A DNA stretch of 31,650 nucleotides from Sulfurimonas sp. (GCF_023229105.1 NZ_JALNZY010000017.1:1-31650), one strand, 5' to 3'. Shown: positions 15,986 to 24,954, counted from the first letter of the stretch. Notes: generated from the letters alone by a model not told the origin. A program made the numbers and translations.

Positions 15986-16936
15986 GTGTTCTTTAGTGAG
16001 GTCGCTTCACACCTAAGGCTTGCGTTTATAGGTAAAGATGTGGAGATAGACTCTATGAATGAGCTGTCCCTCTCTTTGCCCTCACAATTGGCATTTGCAC
16101 TTCATAAAAAATACTCCCTCGAGTTAAAATCCTCCAAAGCAAAAGCTTTTCTAATAACAAGTTCATTAATAGAGCATCTTCCGCATGACTCCTCTTATAT
16201 TGTTTGTGATGATGTTTCTCTCTCTATGGCAGAAGCTACGAAGCTCTTTAGTAAAAAACTCGTTGAGCCGCAACTTTCCTTTGCAATAGTCGGTAAGGAG
16301 TCTTATGTAGATGCTATGGCAAAGATTGAAAATGGCGTAACTATCGGCTCAAACGTAACTATTATGGCTAGCGCATATATTGGTACAAATGTTAAAATAG
16401 GCGATAATACGCTTATATATCCAAATGTAACTATCTATAGAGACTCTGTTGTGGGAAGTAACTGTATTATACATGCAGGAAGTGTAATCGGAGCCGATGG
16501 ATTTGGCTTTTCTCATACAAAAACGGGAGAACATATAAAAGTTTTCCAAAATGGAAATGTCATTATAGAAGATGATGTAGAGATTGGTGCTAACTGCGCA
16601 ATTGATAGGGCAATTTTTAACTCTACAATCATCAGACGAGGTACAAAGCTGGACAATTTTATCCATATCGCGCATAATTGCGATATCGGGGAACACTCTC
16701 TTTTTGTTGCTCAAACGGGAGTAGGCGGCTCTACAAAATTCGGGCATAACTGTGTTGTCAGCGGGCAGAGTGCTTTTAGTGACAATCTTAGTATCGCACC
16801 GTTTAGCACTTTTACCGCAAGAAGCGGGGTTACAAAAAGCATTACACAGAGTGGTGGAGTTTATAGCGGGTTTCCACTTATGAACCATAAAGAGTGGAAA
16901 AGACTTCAAGCAAAGATAAAGAAGCTAAACGAGTAG
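15986..16936 (+). CDS. LpxD-type acyltransferase paralogue, first copy
   Basis: A 316-residue left-handed beta-helix (hexapeptide repeat) protein of the LpxD family. LpxD enzymes put an N-linked 3-hydroxyacyl chain on UDP-3-O-acyl-glucosamine during lipid A synthesis. Hexapeptide turns run from about 110 to 285. The conserved catalytic histidine is present (H230, HIAHNCDIG). The second conserved histidine is replaced by N267 (SDNLSI, against SGHLSI in the next gene). The N-terminal uridine-binding-type domain (about 1-100) is poorly conserved. The start is GTG, with GAGAG 9 nt upstream. The gene aligns without gaps to the next gene from about residue 100. It may be active with altered specificity, or act as a partner or spare; activity cannot be read from sequence. 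Confidence 0.85.
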   Translation: MFFSEVASHLRLAFIGKDVEIDSMNELSLSLPSQLAFALHKKYSLELKSSKAKAFLITSSLIEHLPHDSSYIVCDDVSLSMAEATKLFSKKLVEPQLSFAIVGKESYVDAMAKIENGVTIGSNVTIMASAYIGTNVKIGDNTLIYPNVTIYRDSVVGSNCIIHAGSVIGADGFGFSHTKTGEHIKVFQNGNVIIEDDVEIGANCAIDRAIFNSTIIRRGTKLDNFIHIAHNCDIGEHSLFVAQTGVGGSTKFGHNCVVSGQSAFSDNLSIAPFSTFTARSGVTKSITQSGGVYSGFPLMNHKEWKRLQAKIKKLNE

Positions 16937-16947
16937 GGGGCAAAAAT

Positions 16948-17901
16948 ATGGATTTAAAAGAGATTGTAAAAATTTTAAAGTGTGATTTTGAGGGCAGTAG
17001 TTTTGATGTGACAAAGATGAATACTCTTCGTGATGCGACTAAGAGTGAGATATCTTTTGTAGCAAATTCTAAATATATAAAAGAGATACAAAGCTCAAAC
17101 GCCGGCGCAATTATAGTAGATAAATCTACAAAAGAGTTTGTTCCAAATGCTACTGTTGCTCTTGTGGTTGAAAATCCATACCTAGAGATGGCAACGCTCT
17201 CAAAATACTTTGCACCGCCAATAGAGGATGAAACACTACCACAACCTAAGATTGGTAAAGGCAGCGTTGTCTCGCCAAAGGCAGAGATTGCAAAGGGTGC
17301 CATAATCGGCGAAAACTGCACTATTATGGCGCATGTTTATATAGGAGCAAATACTCAAGTAGGCGATAACACTATCATCTACCCAAGTGTTACTATATAT
17401 AGGGATTGCAAAGTTGGAAACGATTGTATCATCCATGCAAACTCCACTATAGGAAGCGACGGGTTTGGTTTTGCTACAAACAAGATGGGCGAACATAAAA
17501 AGATTTATCAAAACGGCAATGTTGTTATAGAAGATGATGTAGAAATCGGAAGTTCAACCACGATAGATAGGGCAGTTTTTGGGACAACTCTTATAAAGCG
17601 TGGTGTTAGAATCGACAATCTAGTTCAAGTCGGACATAACTGTGTTATAGGCGAATACTCGGTGCTAGTTGCCCAATCAGGCATTTCAGGCTCAACTACC
17701 ATGGGAAGAAATGTTGTTATGGGAGGACAAAGCGCTACGTCAGGGCATCTAAGCATTGCGCCTTTTACGACTATGGCGGCAAGAAGCGGGGTAACGAAAA
17801 GTATCACTAAAAGCGGCTTAACATTTGCAGGATTTCCACTGATGGAACACAGACTATGGTTGAAACTTCAGGGTAAAATTGCTAGACTTATGAAACACTA
17901 A
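16948..17901 (+). CDS. lpxD: UDP-3-O-(3-hydroxyacyl)glucosamine N-acyltransferase, second copy
   Basis: A 317-residue lipid A biosynthetic acyltransferase, acting third in the Raetz pathway in the cytoplasm. I place the start at ATG 16948, where TAGGGGG lies 7 nt upstream. An earlier in-frame ATG at 16894 lies inside the previous gene and only adds charged residues. The N-terminal LpxD domain is recognisable (SEISFVANSKY, NAGAIIVDKS). The beta-helix carries the catalytic histidine H230 (QVGHNCVIG) and the second conserved histidine H267 (SGHLSI). It ends with the C-terminal segment SITKSG...FAGFPLMEHRLW. This is the canonical-looking copy. It follows the first copy after 11 bp and precedes the 67-residue gene by 13 bp. 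Confidence 0.93.
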   Translation: MDLKEIVKILKCDFEGSSFDVTKMNTLRDATKSEISFVANSKYIKEIQSSNAGAIIVDKSTKEFVPNATVALVVENPYLEMATLSKYFAPPIEDETLPQPKIGKGSVVSPKAEIAKGAIIGENCTIMAHVYIGANTQVGDNTIIYPSVTIYRDCKVGNDCIIHANSTIGSDGFGFATNKMGEHKKIYQNGNVVIEDDVEIGSSTTIDRAVFGTTLIKRGVRIDNLVQVGHNCVIGEYSVLVAQSGISGSTTMGRNVVMGGQSATSGHLSIAPFTTMAARSGVTKSITKSGLTFAGFPLMEHRLWLKLQGKIARLMKH

Positions 17902-17914
17902 CAAAGGATTATTT

Positions 17915-18118
17915 ATGCCAAAAACTATTAAATTAAGCGGAACGAAAAAAGGTGTTATTAACATAATTAAGATTGATGAGCCTTATGGCAAGAAGAGTCA
18001 AAGCGTAGCGAGCATCGGCATATCCTTAGTAGGAAACGAAAATGAGCCTGAGTGGAAGGTACATATTCCTCTTGAAAATTTAGATGAAGTTATAGAGGCT
18101 CTTAAAGAGTTAAAATAG
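17915..18118 (+). CDS. Unknown 67-residue protein
   Basis: A small protein with a strong AAAGGA Shine-Dalgarno 6 nt before its ATG, 13 bp after lpxD, so it is very likely translated. It is rich in lysine, isoleucine and glutamate. Predicted beta-strand segments come first (about 13-35 and 46-51). A C-terminal amphipathic helix follows (ENLDEVIEALKELK, about 54-67). There is no signal peptide, membrane segment or cysteine. I do not recognise the family. The strand-strand-helix layout loosely recalls small nucleic-acid-binding proteins, but that is not evidence of function. It ends the ilvBN-lpxD unit or bridges into tamAB. Confidence 0.7.
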   Translation: MPKTIKLSGTKKGVINIIKIDEPYGKKSQSVASIGISLVGNENEPEWKVHIPLENLDEVIEALKELK

Positions 18119-18145
18119 TATTTTTTAGTACCACAACAACTAGCT

Positions 18146-18190
18146 CTAAATGGGCTTGAGTACCCTCACTTTTAGGTATTGCTCATTTAG
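18146..18190 (+). other. Long imperfect hairpin in the leader before tamA
   Basis: CTAAATGGGC (18146-18155) pairs with GCTCATTTAG (18181-18190), with one G-T pair. After a 3-nt bulge (TTG), AGTACC (18159-18164) pairs with GGTATT (18175-18180), leaving a 10-nt loop. That gives 16 pairs. No T-run follows on either strand, so it is not an ordinary terminator. It lies 23 bp before the tamA TTG start. It could be an mRNA stability or regulatory element. Confidence 0.45.
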
Positions 18191-18212
18191 CGTGATAAAT
18201 AATGGAGTGTAG

Positions 18213-19907
18213 TTGAAAAAAAAACTTTTAGCCTTTTTTCTTTTTTGTACACTCCTCCTCGCTGATGCTCCTCTGCTTTTTTTTAGTAAAAACAAAGAGA
18301 TCTCATCGAGAGAGCTTTATGATGCACTAGAGTTACACAAACCCCATTTTTTTGAATTTTATGTCGATGAACCTACGCTAGAGTTAAAAGATATAGAACT
18401 GACCATGCAGGCATTAAAAGATTACTATAAATCAAAAGGCTTTTACCATGCGGCTATATCTTATGTGAGTGATGATAACTCTATAACCTTCCTTATCAAG
18501 GAGAATGAGCCTATCCTCATAAGAAGCCTAACTTATATAGCGGGGTTGGATATAAGTAAAAAAATACCTTTTAAAGAGGGCGATATTTTTGATGCAAATA
18601 AATTCGTGCAGAGCAAAAATGATATAAAACTTCTCTATGCAAACAGCAGTTATTGTCGTGTAGAGCTAGATGCAAAGGCTTGGATAGATATAGAACAAAA
18701 TAGTGCTTATTTAGCATATGAGGTTTTGCAAAATGAGAAATGCTACTTTGGAAAAATAGATGTAAAACCATCTACTAGTATAGATAGCAAGACACTTGAG
18801 TCTTTTTTATATATGCAAGAGGGCGAACTTTTTTCAGCTAAGAAGATAGCTGATAGTTATGGAAATTTGTATGGCTATGAGGGAATATCAAAGGCTATAA
18901 TCAGCACAAGCATAAAGAAAAACAACACCGTTGATATAGTTTTAACGGCTATAGAGAATGAAAAACCTATTCGTTTTAAAGCCGGAGCAGGGGCAAGCAG
19001 TGACGAGGGTGTTATGTTTTTACTCGGGCTAAAACATAGAAATTTTTTAGGCAATCTAAAGACGATAGGTATTGAGACAAGGGTAACTCAAATTAAGCAG
19101 ACAATCAAAGCAAATTTTGACATGCCACTGCTAAATAAAAATTTTACAGGTTCCGAGATAGGCTATGAGAATGAGGATTTTCTCACTTTTAAAGAGAGCA
19201 GAGTTTTTGCAGATTTTTACCTTTTACAAAAAAGAGTTCCTCACGCTTTTAAAGAGAGTCTTTTTTTTGATAAGTCAAAAACTTATGATAGCGATGATAC
19301 AGCGCTTACTCCGGAGTATTCGCTCTTTTTAATCTCTCCTAAGTTAGAGTGGAGTTATGACACGAGAGATAAGATACTAGACCCGACAAACGGATACTTC
19401 ATAAACTCCCAGATTATGGGTTCTATAAAGAGCGATATATCAGATGCTACCTACTATAGATTTAAGGCTGCCGGAGGCTACATTATTCCTGTGGATGATT
19501 ATATAGTGGGATTAAGAGCAGCTTTTGCAACGCTGGATGTAAAAGATGGATTCGTTCCTGCCTCTTATCATTTTTTTGCAGGTGGCATGCATAGCAACCG
19601 CGCATATGGATATAGAAAGCTAGGTCCAACGGATAGCAGAAATAACCCAATGGGCTCAGACTCTATTTTAGAGGCAACGGCTGAAATAAGATTTGATATC
19701 TATGGGGATTTAAGAGGAGTCGTATTTAGCGACAATACATATTTGGGCAACGAGAGCATGCCGAGTTATGACAATGGATACTACAGCGCAGGAGTGGGAC
19801 TTCGTTATAAAACACCTATTGGACCTATCGCCATTGATGTTGGTTTTGATATACAAAATCCTACAAAACAGTATGCAATCCATTTTCATATCGGGGAGCT
19901 GTTTTGA
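18213..19907 (+). CDS. tamA: Omp85-family outer-membrane protein, TamA-like
   Basis: A 564-residue outer-membrane protein. It has a signal peptide (MKKKLLAFFLFCTLLLADA, about 1-19), then about three POTRA domains (roughly 25-100, 101-175, 176-252) and a 16-strand-type barrel (about 253-564) ending in aromatic F. The loop-6 motif reads GGMHSNRAYGYRKLGP (457-472), the counterpart of the (V/I)RGY motif of Omp85 proteins; the usual glycine after R is alanine here. TamA works with TamB to assemble outer-membrane proteins or move lipids to the outer membrane. BamA is excluded because it carries five POTRA domains. The start is TTG, with GGAG 5 nt upstream. The stop overlaps the tamB start (TTGA). 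Confidence 0.88.
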   Translation: MKKKLLAFFLFCTLLLADAPLLFFSKNKEISSRELYDALELHKPHFFEFYVDEPTLELKDIELTMQALKDYYKSKGFYHAAISYVSDDNSITFLIKENEPILIRSLTYIAGLDISKKIPFKEGDIFDANKFVQSKNDIKLLYANSSYCRVELDAKAWIDIEQNSAYLAYEVLQNEKCYFGKIDVKPSTSIDSKTLESFLYMQEGELFSAKKIADSYGNLYGYEGISKAIISTSIKKNNTVDIVLTAIENEKPIRFKAGAGASSDEGVMFLLGLKHRNFLGNLKTIGIETRVTQIKQTIKANFDMPLLNKNFTGSEIGYENEDFLTFKESRVFADFYLLQKRVPHAFKESLFFDKSKTYDSDDTALTPEYSLFLISPKLEWSYDTRDKILDPTNGYFINSQIMGSIKSDISDATYYRFKAAGGYIIPVDDYIVGLRAAFATLDVKDGFVPASYHFFAGGMHSNRAYGYRKLGPTDSRNNPMGSDSILEATAEIRFDIYGDLRGVVFSDNTYLGNESMPSYDNGYYSAGVGLRYKTPIGPIAIDVGFDIQNPTKQYAIHFHIGELF

Positions 19908-22555
19908 TAAAAAAAGCCTATACTTTTTTACACTTTACGACTCTGTTTGCACTCTTTATAACAGCTGTTTTGCTCTTTGTTTTATTTCAAAAAGATGTTG
20001 TGCCCTATTTAGCACAGAAGTATCTCAAGGAGTATGATGTTGAGTACAAATATGTGGAGGGAACGCTCTTTAGCGGCGTTGTGTTAAAGGGAGTAAAATA
20101 TAAAAATAGCGTAGAGATTGAGGAATTAAAAGTAGAGTACAATCTTTTAATGCTTATAAAACCTACTCCAAGACTCAAACGCTTAAGAGCATCAGGAGTT
20201 TATATAGATGCAGATAAACTTTTAAAGCTCTCAGGCGATGATGCCTCCTCCTCAACTTTTGCTCTAAATATCTCGAAGCTCAATATAGATAGAGCAAAGA
20301 TAGAATACAAGAAGGAGATATACTCGCTTAATCTAAACGCTTCGGATGTGAGCATTCGAGATAAAATAGATATTCAAAAAATAGCGCTGCAAGCTAAGAC
20401 TCCTTATGCCCACATATCACTTGAGGGAAATGTTAAAGCAAATATAGCAAGAGGTAAATCAACTGTCGTAGTAGATGCGAAGATGCAAAGCAAATATCTT
20501 GATTTTTTGATATATACGCCAAGTGAACTTGAAGTTATTTTTGACATAACAACTAAAAAAGCTGACTTAAAAACATCTATAAAAAATATTACTTTTAAAG
20601 ATATAAAATTACTTACTCTTAATAATCTAAACCTCAATATGATTTACAGCTTTGATGATGATTTTTTTACTCTCCTCTCAAGCCATACTCTCTCTTATGA
20701 GGGAAGTGAGGTGTCTCTTAAGCAGGAGAGTTTGATTACGCTTGATGGAAAAATTGAGTCGAAAATAGAAGCAGAAATTTTAAAAGATGAGATTGGATTG
20801 CCCTTTGAGAGTTTTGCTGTAAAAATAAAAAGAGACGACACTGCCACAGAGGCACTATTTAGCGCAAAAGATATTGACCTAAATCTACAGACGAAAGATT
20901 TTCAAACCTTTTTGTTAAAAGCTAAGACTCTTTATGCAGATTTGGATGCAAAGCTTAAGATAGAAGGTGATGCTTCAACGCTTAGGGGCGAACTCTATTT
21001 GAAAAGTGATGCTCCTTATCTCAAGGAGTACAAGATAGAGAGATTTTCTAAACTTAATCTATTTGTATCAAAAAACAAAGAGGAGATAAAGGCAGATATA
21101 AGTGCGGATATATTCTCTTTAACGCTGCTTAGAGATGAAAAAGGAGTTACGGGAGTAGCCAAAGTAGGTTCTAGCAAGTTTGATATAAAAGCGAACTTGG
21201 AGAAAAAATATCTAAAAGTAGAGTCAAAGATAGAGTCCTTAAAAAAAGTTTTCTCAGAACTAAAAATAAGCATACCAAACGAAAGCTTCTTCTTTGATGC
21301 GAGCGCTAAAATAAAAGCGGAGATATCTTATGAAAAGAGATTACAAGTAGATGCAAGAGTAGATATTCCTTGGTATAGATTGGAGTTAGACTCTAAAAAT
21401 ATATATACAGGAAAAGACGCTTTTTTTGAATTTTTATATGCAGATAAAGAGCTTTGGGTTAAAAGATATTTCTTTAAAGCTATGGGACATGAAATATACT
21501 CAAATAAAATCTCAAGAATAGGCATATCTGAAAACGGCGATATGGAGCTTAAGGAGTTTTGGATTTATGATAATCTTCCTGTAAAAGGAGCGCTAAAAAC
21601 CTCAGACATGAGTGCAGATGTCAGCATCAAGAGTGATAGATTTACTTATGTTTGTGAGGATGCCAATATTAGTGCAAAAATGGATTTACAAGTAAAAATT
21701 CAGGGCAGCGATATGCAGAGTGTTGATGGCGACATTGAACTGCTAGAGGGGGTTGTTAAGTATGCTCCTAAAAAGGAGTACGCAATCGGTGATGAAGATA
21801 TTATAATAATTCAAGATATGAAAGATGATGAAAAAAAAGCACTCAACAGATCGCTAAATATCCGCATAAGCTCGTTAAAACCGATTCGCTACAAGATAAA
21901 AGAGGTAGATGTTTTGTTTACCCCGAATTTAATACTCTATAAGGAGCCTGATGCTTTGATGCAGCTTCTTGGAACGCTACATATACACAGTGGAAGCGTA
22001 ACTATAAGTGAAAGAGAGTTTGAGTTTGATGAGAGTGAGATATATTTTTATGATGAGAAGTTTACAAATCCATACCTGAACCTAAATCTTCACTACTACA
22101 CGCTTAATAATATAGATATAGAGATATATATAACAAACAGAGTAAACTCTCCTATAATCATCTTATCCTCAAACCCATACCTGAGTCAGGATGATATCAT
22201 CTCTTACATACTCTTTGGCAGCAATACATCATCGGCTTTTGATACGACGGATAAAGGTTCTAAAACGCAGTTAAGCACTCTTGCTTTAGGAGCCGGTTTA
22301 AAAGAACTTTTCAACAAGTCAACAAGCTTAAAGATAGATACGCTCAATATTCTTACAAATGAGGACGGGACGCTTGGATATGAGATAGGAAAACGTTTTA
22401 GTAAAAATATTCGAGTCGTTTATAAAAATGATGCTATCTCAACTATAATTTTGCAATACAGTTTAAGCAAATCAATAAGAGTGGACGTAGATATAAAGGA
22501 GACAGGGCAGGGAGTAGGAATCTTTTATATAAAAGATTTTAAATTAAAGGAGTGA
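19904..22555 (+). CDS. tamB: TamB-like translocation and assembly module protein
   Basis: An 883-residue periplasm-spanning protein anchored by one N-terminal membrane segment (about 6-28, FLHFTTLFALFITAVLLFVLF region). It is followed by long stretches of alternating polar and hydrophobic residues, consistent with the beta-taco groove of the AsmA/TamB/YhdP group. The C-terminal ~300 residues match the TamB (DUF490) domain, with SGSVTISEREFEFDES, YLSQDDIISYILFG and the tail segments IGKRFSKNIRVVYKND and ILQYSLSKSIRVDVDI. It is shorter than E. coli TamB (about 1259). The TTG start overlaps the tamA stop by 4 bp, so the two are translationally coupled. The partner relation with TamA is strongly supported by context. 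It converges on the uspA-type gene with only 23 bp between them. Confidence 0.88.
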   Translation: MIKKAYTFLHFTTLFALFITAVLLFVLFQKDVVPYLAQKYLKEYDVEYKYVEGTLFSGVVLKGVKYKNSVEIEELKVEYNLLMLIKPTPRLKRLRASGVYIDADKLLKLSGDDASSSTFALNISKLNIDRAKIEYKKEIYSLNLNASDVSIRDKIDIQKIALQAKTPYAHISLEGNVKANIARGKSTVVVDAKMQSKYLDFLIYTPSELEVIFDITTKKADLKTSIKNITFKDIKLLTLNNLNLNMIYSFDDDFFTLLSSHTLSYEGSEVSLKQESLITLDGKIESKIEAEILKDEIGLPFESFAVKIKRDDTATEALFSAKDIDLNLQTKDFQTFLLKAKTLYADLDAKLKIEGDASTLRGELYLKSDAPYLKEYKIERFSKLNLFVSKNKEEIKADISADIFSLTLLRDEKGVTGVAKVGSSKFDIKANLEKKYLKVESKIESLKKVFSELKISIPNESFFFDASAKIKAEISYEKRLQVDARVDIPWYRLELDSKNIYTGKDAFFEFLYADKELWVKRYFFKAMGHEIYSNKISRIGISENGDMELKEFWIYDNLPVKGALKTSDMSADVSIKSDRFTYVCEDANISAKMDLQVKIQGSDMQSVDGDIELLEGVVKYAPKKEYAIGDEDIIIIQDMKDDEKKALNRSLNIRISSLKPIRYKIKEVDVLFTPNLILYKEPDALMQLLGTLHIHSGSVTISEREFEFDESEIYFYDEKFTNPYLNLNLHYYTLNNIDIEIYITNRVNSPIIILSSNPYLSQDDIISYILFGSNTSSAFDTTDKGSKTQLSTLALGAGLKELFNKSTSLKIDTLNILTNEDGTLGYEIGKRFSKNIRVVYKNDAISTIILQYSLSKSIRVDVDIKETGQGVGIFYIKDFKLKE

Positions 22556-22578
22556 GTAAAAATCCGCTGCCCTAGAGG

Positions 22579-23454
22579 TTATTTTAAAATAATAAGAGGA
22601 ATTTTTACATTTTGCATAAGCTTAGTTGTAAAACTTCCAAAAAGAGCACTTCTTAGTTTGCCGTGGCTGTAGGAGCCTATTGCCAAGATGTCTATGCTGT
22701 TTTTGTCAATGCTCTCTAAAATATCTTCAAGCGCATCTCCTGATTTTTGAATAAATTCGCACCTTAGCTCACTCTCTTTTACAATCTCTCTTGCTTGCTT
22801 TATCAGTGCATTTGATCTGCTTTTATCGTTGTTGCTGTTAAGTAGATATCTTGTTATGTTTCTACCTAGCATCGGGGAGGAGGAGACCTCTTCTAAAGCT
22901 CTTATTGAGCCGCTTTCGCCGTTAAAAGCTATCATTACGTTCTTTATGGGAGTGTACTCTTTATTTACTAAAATTATTGGGGCATCAACATCTCTTATAA
23001 TATTTTCTACATGTGAGCCTATTTGAGTGCTATCATTCATGTGATCTGTTCCTGATATGCCAAAAATTACCACTCTGAGCTTATCTTCAAGCTCCTTGAG
23101 ATTTTCATACAGAGTGCCGTGTCTTTGAATAACAGTGATGTTTTTAAAGCCGCTCTCTTGTACTCTTTGTTTTAACTTCTTTAAAACTTCTTTGCTATGG
23201 TTTATGGTTTGTCTATTTTTTAAGGCATCTTCACTTGAGAGTTCATGGAGCAAATCATCTCTTTCGCCAAGAGAAATATTCCCCGAGAGGTTTGCGGCAA
23301 AGGAGCTGCTTGGATGCTCTATCGTGTTGAGTAAAACCAGAGTTAAGTTCAGCTCCTTTGCTATATGAAGAGCATAATCACATACTGCCTCTGAGTATTT
23401 TGAGCCGTCTATGCAGGCAAAAACAGCCTTTTGCATATTCTTTATATATTGCAT
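22579..23454 (-). CDS. Tandem-domain universal stress protein
   Basis: A 291-residue cytoplasmic protein made of two USP (UspA-fold) domains. Domain 1 spans about 7-163 (KAVFACIDGSKYSEAV, VIFGISGTDHMNDS, APIILVNK). Domain 2 spans about 168-291 (KNVMIAFNGESGSIRALEE, LAIGSYSHGKLRSALFGSFT, VKIPLIILK). The nucleotide-binding G-x2-G-x9-GS pattern in domain 2 has serine in place of the second glycine, so ATP binding is uncertain. It starts 3 bp after the SulP stop, with GGAGG overlapping the sulP 3' end; a second Met six codons in is a less likely start. Pairing with SulP suggests that it modulates the transporter or responds to its substrate. Confidence 0.9.
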   Translation of the reverse strand: MQYIKNMQKAVFACIDGSKYSEAVCDYALHIAKELNLTLVLLNTIEHPSSSFAANLSGNISLGERDDLLHELSSEDALKNRQTINHSKEVLKKLKQRVQESGFKNITVIQRHGTLYENLKELEDKLRVVIFGISGTDHMNDSTQIGSHVENIIRDVDAPIILVNKEYTPIKNVMIAFNGESGSIRALEEVSSSPMLGRNITRYLLNSNNDKSRSNALIKQAREIVKESELRCEFIQKSGDALEDILESIDKNSIDILAIGSYSHGKLRSALFGSFTTKLMQNVKIPLIILK

Positions 23455-23457
23455 ATC

Positions 23458-24954
23458 TTAATGTCCTCCCATAACTTTTTCTATCTCGCCGGGTTTGTCG
23501 TGTATGCCAAATCTATCAATAATAGTGCTACTCGCCTCATTTTGCCCGATAAGGGTAACATTAGCACCCTCACGACGAAGCTTTATAACTACTTTATCAA
23601 GCGCGTAAACGGCAGAAATATCCCAGAAGTGAGCTCTTGTTAAGTCTATAATGATATTTTGAACAACTTCTTTAAAATCAAAAAACTCTACAAATCTCTC
23701 TGCGCTATTAAAAAATACCTGCCCTACTATTTTATACTCTCTTGTGTCTGTTACTTCATTATACAATGTTTCGTTGTACATAAAGTGGCTGATTTTGTTT
23801 GCAAAAAATAGAGATGCTAAAAGCACGCCTACAAAGACGCCGAGTGCTAAATTATGCGTCCATACAACAACTATAACTGTTGCTATCATAACAACGTTGG
23901 TAGATATCGGGAGAGTTTTTAGTTTTTTAATGCTTCCCCAGTCAAATGTTCCAATAGAGACCATAATCATAACTGCAACAAGCGCTGCCATGGGAATAAT
24001 GGAAATCAAATCACTTAAAAATACAACCATGATAAGTAAAAAAAGACCCGCAAGTAGAGTTGATAGTCTTGTGCGTCCACCTGATTTTATGTTGATAACA
24101 GATTGACCTATCATGGCACAGCCTGCCATACCGCCCATAAAACCTGAAGCGATATTTGCCATACCTTGACCGCTGCACTCTCGGTTTTTATCACTCTTTG
24201 TGTCTGTTAAATCATCTACGATTGTAGCAGTCATTAAAGACTCAAGCAGACCGACTATTGCCAGTGAGACAGAGTAGGGGAGTATTATCATAAGTGTCTC
24301 AAAGTTAAACGGAATCTGAGGGATTAAAAATATAGGCAGAGTGTCCGGTAACTCTCCCATGTCGCCAACACTCCTTACATCTATGCCAAATACAATAACA
24401 ACTAAAGTAATTGCTACAATAGTTACAAGTGGGGAGGGAAGCAGAACCCCGATTTTAGGGATATATGGAAAAAGGTAGATGATGCCAAGACCTGCAAGTG
24501 TAAGTGCATATACGTGCCAAGATACGTTTGTAAGTTCAGGAAGTTGCGCCATAAAGATTAGTATGGCAAGTGCGTTGACAAAACCGACAACGACTGCGCG
24601 GGGAACAAAACTCATAAGTCTTCCAAGCTTAAAGTATCCCGCAATCATCTGCAAAATTCCAGTCAGTACCGTAGCCGCAAGGAGATACTCTAAGCCGTAC
24701 TCTTTTACAAGGGTAACCATCAAAAGAGCCATCGCGCCAGTTGCCGCACTAATCATTCCCGGGCGACCGCCTACAAAAGCGATAACAACAGCAATACAAA
24801 AAGAAGCATAAAGTCCTACTTTTGGATCAACTCCTGCAATGATGGAAAATGCTATAGCCTCGGGTATGAGAGCGAGTGCGACGACTAAGCCAGAGAGGGT
24901 GTCATTTTTGACATTAGAAAACCACTCCTCTTTTTTAAAATATTTATGTAACAA
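23458..24954 (-). CDS. SulP-family anion transporter with STAS domain
   Basis: A 498-residue inner-membrane protein of the SulP/SLC26 family. The N-terminal transport domain (about 15-395) has the family signature SGLVVALALIPEAIAFSIIA (21-40) and GGRPGMISAATGAMALL, with 11-14 hydrophobic segments. A short STAS domain follows (about 404-490; FNSAERFVEFFDFKEVV, IIDLTRAHFWDISAV). Substrates in the family include sulfate, bicarbonate and dicarboxylates, and sequence alone does not decide here. For a chemolithoautotroph, bicarbonate (BicA-like) or sulfate are both plausible. The start is TTG, with AAGGA 7 nt upstream. The universal stress protein is coupled 3 bp downstream. Confidence 0.92.
   Translation of the reverse strand: MLHKYFKKEEWFSNVKNDTLSGLVVALALIPEAIAFSIIAGVDPKVGLYASFCIAVVIAFVGGRPGMISAATGAMALLMVTLVKEYGLEYLLAATVLTGILQMIAGYFKLGRLMSFVPRAVVVGFVNALAILIFMAQLPELTNVSWHVYALTLAGLGIIYLFPYIPKIGVLLPSPLVTIVAITLVVIVFGIDVRSVGDMGELPDTLPIFLIPQIPFNFETLMIILPYSVSLAIVGLLESLMTATIVDDLTDTKSDKNRECSGQGMANIASGFMGGMAGCAMIGQSVINIKSGGRTRLSTLLAGLFLLIMVVFLSDLISIIPMAALVAVMIMVSIGTFDWGSIKKLKTLPISTNVVMIATVIVVVWTHNLALGVFVGVLLASLFFANKISHFMYNETLYNEVTDTREYKIVGQVFFNSAERFVEFFDFKEVVQNIIIDLTRAHFWDISAVYALDKVVIKLRREGANVTLIGQNEASSTIIDRFGIHDKPGEIEKVMGGH

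Noticed and set aside
16349..16909. 186-residue open frame antisense to the first lpxD copy
   Set aside because: It is the reverse of a clear hexapeptide-repeat gene, with no start signal and no recognisable domain.
16894..16947. 18-residue extension of the second lpxD gene
   Set aside because: It lies within the previous gene, adds only charged residues, and the ATG at 16948 has a strong TAGGGGG site.
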